From: Bacteroidota bacterium
Lineage (GTDB): Bacteria > Bacteroidota > Bacteroidia > UKL13-3
Length of the DNA: 64,000 bases
NCBI GenBank assembly: GCA_030680835.1
Contig: JAUXUD010000053.1
Span: 100,879-164,878, forward strand
Direction: 5' to 3'
Below, in pieces: positions 37,132 through 44,050 of this stretch. The position numbers and the translations under genes are program-made. Each line of letters opens with the position of its first letter. The stretch's first letter is position 1. A model generated the notes under the pieces. The model worked only from the letters and a program-made list of their open reading frames with translations, was not told where the DNA came from and did no database searches.

Positions 37132-38086
37132 TCGCCTTAGTCGTGCGTTCAACATTAGGTAAAAACTCCTGTACAAATGTTGGGGCATAACCCAATGGGG
37201 TATCCTGGGTACATATTCTGCGGATGGGTGCATCTAAATAATCAAAAGCATTTTTCTGAACCATATAGGTTATTTCCGTAGATATGGAAGCCAAAGGCCA
37301 TGCTTCTTCAACAATCACCAAACGGTTTGTTTTCTTCACACTGTTAATTACGGTTTCATAATCAATCGGACGAACCGTTAACAAATCTATTACTTCACAA
37401 CTGATTCCTTCTTTAGCCAGTTCTTCTGCAGTACTTAAGGCAACTTTCATTATTTTACCAAATGATACAATAGTAACATCGCTTCCTTCGCGGGCAATAT
37501 GGGCTTTCCCAATGGGTATCAAATATTCTTCTTCGGGCACTTCACCTTTCTCTCCATACATCTGTTCACTTTCCATAAAAATAACAGGGTCGTTGTCCCT
37601 AATGGCCGACTTTAACAAACCTTTGGCATTGTATGGATTTGATGCCACCACCACTTTCAATCCCGGACAGTTTGCAAACCAGCTCTCAAATGCCTGACTG
37701 TGTTGAGCCCCCAATTGACCTGCGCTACCTGTTGGTCCGCGGAAAACAATGGGAATATTAAACTGACCCCCACTCATTTGGTACATTTTGGCCGCGGCAT
37801 TAATAATCTGGTCAATAGCAACTAACGAAAAATTAAAGGTCATAAATTCAATGATAGGTCTTAACCCGTTCATGGCAGCACCCACACCTATTCCGGTAAA
37901 CCCAAGCTCTGCGATGGGGGTATCAATAATTCTTTTTGCACCGAATTCTTCCAGCATTCCCTGGCTTACTTTATAGGCACCGTTATATTCGGCCACCTCT
38001 TCGCCCATTAAAAATACATTGGCATCCAAACGCATTTCTTCGCTTAGGGCTTCTCTCAGGGCTTCACGAAATTGAATTACTCTCAT
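37109..38086 (-). CDS. pdhB: Pyruvate dehydrogenase E1 component, beta subunit
   Basis: 325 residues, thiamine-diphosphate transketolase-like. Signatures: VIQFREALREALSEEM, FLMGEEVAEYNGAYKVSQG, the TPP-site DTPIAELGFTGIGVGAA, FMTFNFSLVAIDQI, FRGPTGSAGQLGAQHSQ, and the late swivelling-domain segment RLVIVEEAWPLASI. It decarboxylates pyruvate together with the alpha subunit, which is not in this window. A consensus promoter is directly upstream, so it is transcribed alone. Confidence 0.95.
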   Translation of the reverse strand: MRVIQFREALREALSEEMRLDANVFLMGEEVAEYNGAYKVSQGMLEEFGAKRIIDTPIAELGFTGIGVGAAMNGLRPIIEFMTFNFSLVAIDQIINAAAKMYQMSGGQFNIPIVFRGPTGSAGQLGAQHSQAFESWFANCPGLKVVVASNPYNAKGLLKSAIRDNDPVIFMESEQMYGEKGEVPEEEYLIPIGKAHIAREGSDVTIVSFGKIMKVALSTAEELAKEGISCEVIDLLTVRPIDYETVINSVKKTNRLVIVEEAWPLASISTEITYMVQKNAFDYLDAPIRRICTQDTPLGYAPTFVQEFLPNVERTTKAIKEVMYR

Positions 38087-38106
38087 TTATGGTTTTTAAC
38101 AATTTG

Positions 38107-38136
38107 CAAAAATAAGCACCTGAAGCACATATCAAA
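38107..38136 (-). promoter_or_regulatory. pdhB promoter
   Basis: On the minus strand TATTTTTG (38114-38107) fits TAnnTTTG, with TTTG (38136-38133) 18 bp upstream as -33 element. The pdhB ATG is 20 bp downstream. Confidence 0.65.
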
Positions 38137-38169
38137 GAATATCGTTTAAATTAATTGACAATTAGGTAT

Positions 38170-38204
38170 ATGGCCCTTAGCTGTCAGTCTTTAGCCCTTA
38201 GTTT
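38170..38204. repeat. Heptad-repeat island E
   Basis: Five 7-bp units in phase (ATGGCCC, TTAGCTG, TCAGTCT, TTAGCCC, TTAGTTT) upstream of pdhB, next to the insertion sequence. Confidence 0.7.
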
Positions 38205-38271
38205 TTTTGGATATCGGAAATTTATTTTCAACATAGTATTCCAATCCTGAAAGGATTGAACAATATTAGCC

Positions 38272-39752
38272 CCGGATTTCATCCCATACGCGTCAACCTA
38301 ATAGTCATAAAATTGCTCCAATCGTTCGATAGCATTGGTTCTATCGTGCCTTGTATCGTAACTGCAATAATATATTATTTGTTTTCTCTCCTTCTGATCC
38401 AGTTTCATCGTGATCCAATTCATTAAATTATCTGCAACAAATTTTACAGTTTTAATCAAACTAAGCCTTTTGCCCTTTAGTTCTTTCGCCCACCGCAATG
38501 GAATATAAATTAACATCAAAAACCAGGCGATATAAATAAGCATCAGATATAAAATACTTTCAACTCTTTCGGTTTGCGTTCTTGCTTCGGGTATCAGTTC
38601 CTGTATTTGAAAACCGCTTTTCCAGCTTTTGAATAGAATTTCAATATTCCATCTGACTCTATAGGCCTCGGCCACCTGTTTGTAGTTCCAGATATCCTTT
38701 TCAACATTCGTAATAAAAATTATGTAGCCCAATAACTGATAGTATTCTTTACTATGATTTAATCTACCATCTTTTTCCATTTTGTCTTTGGCTTTGCGCC
38801 TACGCTCATTAGCTATGCTATCAGAAAGTTTTATTGCAACCAATCTCACCTTCAAATCTTTTCGGGTACCCAATAAAACAGCTCGGTCCACACGGGTCTT
38901 GCCCTTGAGCAGTTTGCGCAATTCAATTTTCTTACCAGTTCTTGCGTCATAAATATTTAATGGCCCTTTGAGCCTGCTTAAAAAATAAATTCCTGACTTG
39001 ATTAAATGTTTAAAACAGTCTAATACAAAATATCCTAAATCCCGAATGAGTAAATCTCCAGCTTGTATACCTTTTATCGAACGATTGGCTAATGATTGCT
39101 CATTCACCTTAAAACTCATCCACTCCATTTGTACACATTGTCCATTCATTACATTCACAACAACGTTTAATTTTGCAACTGCTTTACGAAGACCCCGTGA
39201 AAAATTACCTTGAAATCGCTTGAACAATATATCTGGCAGATGCAATGAAGTGCTATTTTGTAACCATACATTAGGAAAATGACAGAATAATTTATTTTTA
39301 ACTTTATGCCTGCTTTGAATAGCTATGACCTCCCGAAGTAATTCTTTAATTGTTGCTGTCCATTCGGAAGTCATGCGGCTAGAAACTGCTTGTTTACTCA
39401 CTGAGGTACCTATTATTGACGACAAGGTACGCGCCCAATCCCAATAGCTTTTATTACCTGCGCTCATCATTACCATAAATGATAGGATTAGGGAAAAAGC
39501 TTTTATTTTCCCACTTCTACGTTGTGCAAATCCACATTTTTTTGATACCTCTGTTATCTTCTTTTTTGATAGAGTACCAATTTTTGTTTTACTTTCGTTT
39601 AGGGAAAGGTTGAGAGCATTCATTACGTGGTTGTTTTGGTGTTCACAAAACAATCTTTCCCTACTTTATTTACACAGCAATTCTTATTCACTATCAACCG
39701 TTTATACTTAAATTATGTATCCTTAGGTTGACGCGTATGGGATGAAATCCGG
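38272..39752 (-). mobile_element. IS4-family insertion sequence, 1481 bp
   Basis: Perfect 30-bp inverted ends (38272-38301 and 39723-39752, beginning CCGGATTTCATCC) bound a single intact transposase gene. The inner 17 bp (CATACGCGTCAACCTAA) may be the true terminal repeat, and the outer 13 bp may come from a palindromic target. No direct target duplication is visible on either reading. The flanks (ATCCTGAAAGGAT on the left, AACCCGGGAAGGGTT on the right) look like parts of an intergenic palindromic repeat, suggesting insertion into such a repeat. Confidence 0.88.
38298..39623 (-). CDS. IS4-family DDE transposase
   Basis: 441 residues from the ATG at 39623 (an in-frame TTG 30 bp upstream is possible). 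The RNase H-like core includes the second Asp in LLIRDLGYFVLD and the IS4 signature Y-(2)-R-(3)-E-(6)-K in YRVRWNIEILFKSWK, carrying the catalytic Glu. The first Asp is probably in SLHLPDIL. The frame is uninterrupted, so the element may still be active. Its stop codon lies within the left inverted end. Basic composition (rich in K/R) is normal for the family. Confidence 0.92.
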   Translation of the reverse strand: MNALNLSLNESKTKIGTLSKKKITEVSKKCGFAQRRSGKIKAFSLILSFMVMMSAGNKSYWDWARTLSSIIGTSVSKQAVSSRMTSEWTATIKELLREVIAIQSRHKVKNKLFCHFPNVWLQNSTSLHLPDILFKRFQGNFSRGLRKAVAKLNVVVNVMNGQCVQMEWMSFKVNEQSLANRSIKGIQAGDLLIRDLGYFVLDCFKHLIKSGIYFLSRLKGPLNIYDARTGKKIELRKLLKGKTRVDRAVLLGTRKDLKVRLVAIKLSDSIANERRRKAKDKMEKDGRLNHSKEYYQLLGYIIFITNVEKDIWNYKQVAEAYRVRWNIEILFKSWKSGFQIQELIPEARTQTERVESILYLMLIYIAWFLMLIYIPLRWAKELKGKRLSLIKTVKFVADNLMNWITMKLDQKERKQIIYYCSYDTRHDRTNAIERLEQFYDY

Positions 39753-39823
39753 TGGTAACATGCGACCCCATGAAACCACAACCCGGGAAGGGTTGAATTA
39801 AAAAAAACGGTTTTAATGGTTTG

Positions 39824-39870
39824 GGTCCCAATTTTGGGACCCTGCCTTCGGAAAAGACAAAAATCCGAAA
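39824..39870 (+). repeat. Inverted repeat, left copy
   Basis: About 45 bp beginning at the GGGACC-type hairpin and running through CTGCCTTCGGAAAAG. It recurs as an inverted copy at 40389-40434 with a few mismatches. The two copies enclose about 520 bp with the recombinase remnant. Confidence 0.7.
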
Positions 39871-39899
39871 GATATTAGTAGTTTCGTCCTTTGATTATG

Positions 39900-40100
39900 C
39901 TATTTTCGAGTTGAAATGATGTTAAAACAATGGTGTTCGAATCCCTCTTGGTGCATGGCTGGAATTTTTATCAGGCGATGTTCCAAATGAATATCTCTAA
40001 CCTGCATACAGGTTAACTCTACTGGCCTAATCATTGGAAAATAGATAAACCGGCAGAATATTAGCAAATAAGGGTAATAGGCATTTAACCAATTCAACAA
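39900..40100 (-). pseudogene. Remnant of a tyrosine recombinase/integrase
   Basis: 66 codons resembling the catalytic-domain start of Bacteroidota phage-type integrases: LNAYYPYLLIFCRFIYF, then MIRPVELTCMQVRDIHLE with the first catalytic Arg, then HRLIKIPA. The N-terminal core-binding domain and the downstream H-x-x-R and Tyr boxes are missing. Just upstream another frame reads MKPIPQTITAIVELV, suggesting a frameshift. Clearly non-functional. It implies a past integration event beside the tRNA-like sequence at 40140. Confidence 0.65.
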
Positions 40101-40137
40101 TTGCAGTAATTGTTTGTGGAATAGGTTTCATTTTTTA

Positions 40138-40197
40138 AGGGGCAGAACTCAAACCTACGACCTTTGGGTTTTGCAGGGCGAAGCGGAGTCGAACCCC
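40138..40197 (-). repeat. tRNA 3'-end-like sequences (possible old attachment site)
   Basis: On the minus strand the stretch contains GGGGTTCGACTCCGC and then GTAGGTTTGAGTTCTGCCCC, both shaped like tRNA T arms followed by an acceptor strand. No complete cloverleaf can be folded, so this is not an active tRNA. Confidence 0.45.
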
Positions 40198-40388
40198 TTA
40201 AATATTTTCAAAAAATAAACCATTGAATTTTGCGTTTCAGTGTTTAGTTCACCATTTTTCATTTCATAATAGGCTATGTGTTAATATTTTCCGGAAATAT
40301 ACTTTGTAAATATAATTATTCCGGTCAAATTTAGAATGGTATTTTGATGTTCATTAAAATATTATTGTTTCGGCCCGAAACCCTTGCT

Positions 40389-40434
40389 CCTTCGGAATTT
40401 CTACTTTTCCGAAGGCAAGGTCCCAAAATTAGGA
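40389..40434 (-). repeat. Inverted repeat, right copy
   Basis: Inverted, slightly diverged copy of 39824-39870 (contains CTTTTCCGAAGGCAAGG). See the left copy. Confidence 0.7.
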
Positions 40435-40569
40435 CTTATATAAGCCCGTAAGGCAAAAGCAATCTGTTTGGCATTCCGTTATTCAAACCCTAATCAAGTT
40501 AAGGGAGGTATTCTTTTTCCAGTCGGGTAAGCGTATGATTACGGTTTAAAAGCAATAAATATGTATATT

Positions 40570-40629
40570 TATGGATAATTTTATGGATATTTGTTGACTT
40601 ATGGATATTTATGGGTAATTATATGGATA
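40570..40629 (+). repeat. Five TATGGRTA repeats across the fic start
   Basis: TATGGATA/TATGGGTA occurs at 40570, 40582, 40600, 40610 and 40622. The fic start codon is inside the fourth copy. Two earlier ATGs in copies one and three open tiny frames (MDNFMDIC and MDIYG) that stop before fic. Confidence 0.75.
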
Positions 40630-41681
40630 AGATTGATACAAAAACATTTAGGATTACTCCGGAAATTTTAGGGCTTATTGCTGAGATCGATGAGTTTAAG
40701 GGTGCATGGCGCGCTATAGGAAAATTAGCACCGGAGCAGTTAACTTCACTTAAACGGGTAGCAACCATAGAGAGTATTGGTTCTTCAACCCGAATTGAAG
40801 GGAGCAAATTAAGCGACCAGCAAGTTGAAGTACTATTAAGTAATTTACTGATTAAAAAATTTGAGACGAGAGATGAACAGGAAGTTGCAGGATATGCAGA
40901 AGTAATGAACCTGGTTTTTCAAAATCATGAATCTATTTCATTCACAGAAAACTATATCAAACAGCTTCATAATGAATTGTTGCAGTATAGTGAAAAGGAT
41001 AGCTGGCATAAGGGAAACTACAAAAAGTCTCCAAACCATGTTGAAGCATTTGACCCGGATGGGAAGAGTTTGGGCGTAGTGTTTGAAACCTCCAGTCCAT
41101 TTGACACACCATTACGAATGGATGATCTGGTAAACTGGACAAGAGAAGCATTTCTGGAAAGGAAATTACATCCACTTTTGGTAATATCAATTTTTATTGT
41201 AAAGTTTCTGGCTATACACCCGTTTCAGGATGGTAACGGTAGATTGTCAAGGATACTCACTACCTATCTTTTATTGAAGGAAGGATATGCCTATGCGTCA
41301 TATAGTTCACTTGAAGCTATAATTGAACAAAATAAGGAAGGCTATTACCTGGCATTAAGGCAAACTCAGAGAACACTAAACTCAGATAATCCTGAATGGC
41401 ATCCCTGGGTATTGTTTTTTTTAAATGTGTTGAAGAAACAAAAACAAAGACTGGAATCAAAAATCGAAAAGGAAATACTATTAACAGGTCAATTACCTGA
41501 GCTTTCATTTCAAATTCTTGAGTTGATAAAATCAAGGGGGCGGGCAACCGTGAAAGATATTGTAGCGGTAACAAACGCAAACAGGAATACCATAAAAAAG
41601 CATCTCGAAGGATTGGTAACAGCAGAACGTTTGCAAAAAAATGGAATCGGAAAAGGAACCTGGTATTCTCTAAAAATCTAA
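40611..41681 (+). CDS. Fic-domain protein with autoinhibitory helix and C-terminal winged helix
   Basis: 356 residues. The Fic motif is complete: HPFQDGNGRLSR (203-214), catalytic His203, for transfer of AMP (or another nucleotide) to a target hydroxyl. An N-terminal inhibitory motif, S59-x-x-x-E63-G64 in GSSTRIEGSK, places this in class II Fic proteins, which are kept off by a Glu entering the active site. Residues ~290-356 form a winged helix (TVKDIVAVTNANRNTIKKHLEGL), suggesting DNA binding or autoregulation. No separate antitoxin gene is present. It lies in the IS/integrase patch; an alternative start is the ATG at 40623. Confidence 0.92.
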   Translation: MGNYMDKIDTKTFRITPEILGLIAEIDEFKGAWRAIGKLAPEQLTSLKRVATIESIGSSTRIEGSKLSDQQVEVLLSNLLIKKFETRDEQEVAGYAEVMNLVFQNHESISFTENYIKQLHNELLQYSEKDSWHKGNYKKSPNHVEAFDPDGKSLGVVFETSSPFDTPLRMDDLVNWTREAFLERKLHPLLVISIFIVKFLAIHPFQDGNGRLSRILTTYLLLKEGYAYASYSSLEAIIEQNKEGYYLALRQTQRTLNSDNPEWHPWVLFFLNVLKKQKQRLESKIEKEILLTGQLPELSFQILELIKSRGRATVKDIVAVTNANRNTIKKHLEGLVTAERLQKNGIGKGTWYSLKI

Positions 41682-41704
41682 AGAAGAATAAACAGTTGTG
41701 ACAA

Positions 41705-41745
41705 AAGCCTTATGGACTTTAGCTGTTAGCCCTTAGCTTTATTAG
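41705..41745. repeat. Heptad-repeat island F
   Basis: 7-bp units of the TTAGCTG/TTAGCCC/TTAGCTT word, downstream of fic. Same word as island E on the other side of the IS/integrase patch. Confidence 0.7.
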
Positions 41746-41821
41746 CATATAACTATTTAAATACAGTTATATGCTTTGATATCATATGTGTGCGGATTGA
41801 AAATTTTTAAGTTTAATATAT

Positions 41822-41856
41822 ATGCTAAAGGCTATCGGCTAATGGCTAAAAGCCCT
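41822..41856. repeat. Heptad-repeat island G
   Basis: Five units in phase (ATGCTAA, AGGCTAT, CGGCTAA, TGGCTAA, AAGCCCT), ending 5 bp from the stop codon of the SDR gene. Confidence 0.75.
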
Positions 41857-41861
41857 TTCCC

Positions 41862-42557
41862 TCAATTCTTCTTCACCTGCAAAGGCCTAATTTCCAGATT
41901 AACCGTATGAAAATTATCAGGCATCTCCAAAGCTTGTATCATCATTAAAGCAACATCTTCCGGCATCAGCATTTGATCATGGGGTTTGATGCCTGGACTG
42001 TTTCTAAAAAAATCGGTTTTGGTTGAACCCGGATATACACAAGTAACTTTTACCCCAAAATCCCTTGCTTCTTTATATAAGGATTCACTCAAACCTTTAA
42101 CCGCCCATTTACTTGCACAGTATCCCGAAACCTGCGCCATGCCATCCAATGCTGCCGTGGAAGCTATATTGATGATATGTCCACTTTGCTGTTGCTTCAT
42201 TTTTGGCAACACCTGTTTGCAACAATAAAACATGCCGTTTACATTGGTGTCAAACATTTCATGCCACTGCGCTTCTTGCAAATCTTCCAAAAAACCAAAA
42301 TACCCCAAACCGGCATTGTTTATTAAAATATGTATGTTTTGAACCGATGCAAATATTTCTTTAAATGCCGTTGTAACCTGTGCCGACTCTCGAATATCGC
42401 AGGAAATAAAATGAAAGTTTTCACCGCTTAAATCTTCTGCATCGTTTCTGCCCAATCCATATACAATTACACCCTTAGCCAATAATTGTTTGCATAAGGC
42501 ATGTCCGATTCCTTTGCTGATACCGGTTATTACGGCTACCTTATTTTTTAATTCCAT
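41862..42557 (-). CDS. Short-chain dehydrogenase/reductase
   Basis: 231 residues, classical SDR. The NAD(P) loop is TGISKGIG (residues 11-18), then D-type CDIRES, NNAGLGYFG, catalytic Ser in NIASTAAL, and Y-x-x-x-K in YCASK. PGSTKTDFF follows as cofactor-lid motif. Resembles 3-oxoacyl-ACP reductase-like or glucose dehydrogenase-like SDRs; substrate cannot be assigned. It follows the T9SS gene upstream on the same strand by 26 bp but has its own likely leader. Confidence 0.92.
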   Translation of the reverse strand: MELKNKVAVITGISKGIGHALCKQLLAKGVIVYGLGRNDAEDLSGENFHFISCDIRESAQVTTAFKEIFASVQNIHILINNAGLGYFGFLEDLQEAQWHEMFDTNVNGMFYCCKQVLPKMKQQQSGHIINIASTAALDGMAQVSGYCASKWAVKGLSESLYKEARDFGVKVTCVYPGSTKTDFFRNSPGIKPHDQMLMPEDVALMMIQALEMPDNFHTVNLEIRPLQVKKN

Positions 42558-42583
42558 CTGTTTAATTCTGAGTAAATATTATA

Positions 42584-43711
42584 TTATTCTTTAATAATTT
42601 TTTGTACATAACCATCAGTCAACTTTATAAAATATGTGCCACTTGCAAATTCATGCAGGTCCAATTCATGCATGGTGTTGCTTAACAATTCCCATGTTTT
42701 TACTTTCTTACCTGCCGTATCAAATAACATGATATCCATTACAATATTTGCAGATTTAGTTCTTATTAATAGCTGCATGGTTTCCTCAACAGGGTTTGGA
42801 TAGGCTTCAATTTCATATTGACTGCTTATATTATTCATTAAACCTGTCTGCAGTGGTAGGTTCACCCGAAACATGCCTGCATTGCCAAATATGGAATTTT
42901 CCTGAGTGATCATCAACTTTAAATCGCTTTCAAAATAAACGGCTTCTTTTTGGGTTAAACTATTAAATGGGTATGTGGTAACTTTTCCTTTAAAAAAGTT
43001 TCTACCTGTAAACCCGCTAAATATCCAGCACTTATCATAACCCAATAAAACCACTTTATTGCCTGTTGAATTGATAGCAGCCCCGGTAACTGAATAGTTT
43101 AAATAGGTGCCGTTGCCGGTATAAAAACTATCAATTAATTTGGCTGTTAATACTCCGGTTCTGGCAGGCATCTGGTAACATTTTGTATAACCGTTATAAG
43201 GTGTGGTTCTGTTTTTGCTAAACAAATACAAGGAATCATTAAACCAGAAAAAGGCCTCCATATCATAATTTTGGTATGCCGCAGCGGGTGGAAATGCTTT
43301 TTGATCACTATAGGTAAAACTCAGAATTCCGGCAGGGGTACTATCTTTTGTAATGGTTTTTGGATCAGGAATAATATAAATGCGCAGGTTATTTCGGTCA
43401 CTGTTATTATTGCCAAAATCACCTACATAAATATTTCCGTTTTTATCTTTGGTCAAATCCTCCCAATCGATATTTGTTGCATTATAAAGTTTTATTTTAC
43501 GTTTAATTACACCCAAACTATCAAACACCATCACTTTAGGTTCATTTCCACTGTCGGTATGACTTAAAAACTGATTGATACCAATCGTTGTCAAACCCGA
43601 AGTCTCAGCCAAATCTGCCGGTAAATCACAAATTTTTACCGGTGTTAATGTCTGGGCTTGTATAGCTGAACCAAAAAGAATAAAGAGCAGGGCGAACAAT
43701 AGTTTTTTCAT
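42584..43711 (-). CDS. T9SS-exported propeller-like protein of unknown function
   Basis: 375 residues from the ATG at 43711 (MKKLLFALLFILFGSAIQAQ), a clear signal peptide; an upstream in-frame ATG would add eight residues before it. The body has propeller-like strands (LAETSGLTTIGINQFLSHTDSGNEP, IDWEDLTKDKNGNIYVGDFGNN) reminiscent of esterase-like/PE-PGRS-type phytase propellers. It ends in a T9SS tail (IEAYPNPVEETMQLLI ... YVQKIIKE). No catalytic residues identified. The SDR gene lies 26 bp downstream. Confidence 0.72.
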   Translation of the reverse strand: MKKLLFALLFILFGSAIQAQTLTPVKICDLPADLAETSGLTTIGINQFLSHTDSGNEPKVMVFDSLGVIKRKIKLYNATNIDWEDLTKDKNGNIYVGDFGNNNSDRNNLRIYIIPDPKTITKDSTPAGILSFTYSDQKAFPPAAAYQNYDMEAFFWFNDSLYLFSKNRTTPYNGYTKCYQMPARTGVLTAKLIDSFYTGNGTYLNYSVTGAAINSTGNKVVLLGYDKCWIFSGFTGRNFFKGKVTTYPFNSLTQKEAVYFESDLKLMITQENSIFGNAGMFRVNLPLQTGLMNNISSQYEIEAYPNPVEETMQLLIRTKSANIVMDIMLFDTAGKKVKTWELLSNTMHELDLHEFASGTYFIKLTDGYVQKIIKE

Positions 43712-43725
43712 AAGATTTAAAATTA

Positions 43726-43760
43726 AATAGTCCATATTCGATAGTCCATTCTCAGTGTTA
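43726..43760. repeat. Heptad-repeat island I
   Basis: Units of 7 bp in phase with a 14-bp alternation (AATAGTC, CATATTC, GATAGTC, CATTCTC, AGTGTTA), immediately upstream of the T9SS protein gene on the minus strand. Confidence 0.65.
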
Positions 43761-43814
43761 GATCAGTTATCATCATTGAACCCCGTCCATCGATTTCGTT
43801 TAGTTAATGTTTTG

Positions 43815-43889
43815 TTCGACCCCGATGGGGTCGCAGGATTATAGAAGGTTGCATTTTTCCTATAATCCTACGACCCCATCGGGGTCGAA
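43815..43889. repeat. Inverted repeat with 30-bp arms
   Basis: 43815-43844 and 43860-43889 are complementary at 29 of 30 positions around a 15-nt spacer. The arms start TTCGACCCCGATGGGGTCG, itself a nested palindrome. Possibly a REP-type element or a stable transcript end. Confidence 0.8.
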
Positions 43890-43921
43890 TGTGATTTGCA
43901 ATTCCCTTAATTAAAAGTCAC

Positions 43922-44050
43922 TACATCGTACATTGTACCCCGATAGCTATCTGGGCGTAATTCATACATCTTACATTGTACATTGTACCTCGTACCTCGT
44001 ACATCGTACATTGTACATTGTACATCGTACATCGTACATCGTACTTCGTC
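43922..44050. repeat. Heptad-repeat island H, interrupted by a palindrome
   Basis: Units CATCGTA and CATTGTA, then a 22-bp palindromic insert (CCCCGATAGCTATCTGGG), then 13 units in phase (ATTCATA, CATCTTA, CATTGTA, CCTCGTA, CATCGTA and so on) ending on the M16 stop codon. Confidence 0.88.

Larger units (their letters stand above)
39753..40610. other. Gene-poor accessory stretch between IS and fic
   Basis: 858 bp without an intact gene. It holds, in order: a REP-like flank; a perfect hairpin GGGTCCCAA-TT-TTGGGACCC (39823-39842); a recombinase remnant; tRNA-like T-arm sequences on the minus strand at 40138-40197; a short palindrome GTTTCGG-C-CCGAAAC (40367-40381); an inverted second copy of the 39824-39870 sequence (40389-40434); and the repeats before fic. 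Confidence 0.7.
43712..44049. other. 338-bp gene-free stretch made of repeats
   Basis: No coding capacity seen. From left: heptad island I, a large inverted repeat at 43815, then heptad island H, which reaches the stop codon of the M16 peptidase gene. Confidence 0.75.

Noticed and set aside
38248..38301. Target-site duplication of the IS
   Set aside because: Flanking bases outside the 30-bp ends do not match directly; apparent matches are inverted, not direct.
40138..40197. A functional tRNA gene on the minus strand
   Set aside because: Only T-arm-like parts are present; no acceptor/D/anticodon arms can be paired into a cloverleaf.
40611..41681. Toxin-antitoxin pair around fic
   Set aside because: No small antitoxin frame is found on either side; the inhibitory S-x-x-x-E-G motif is within the Fic protein itself.
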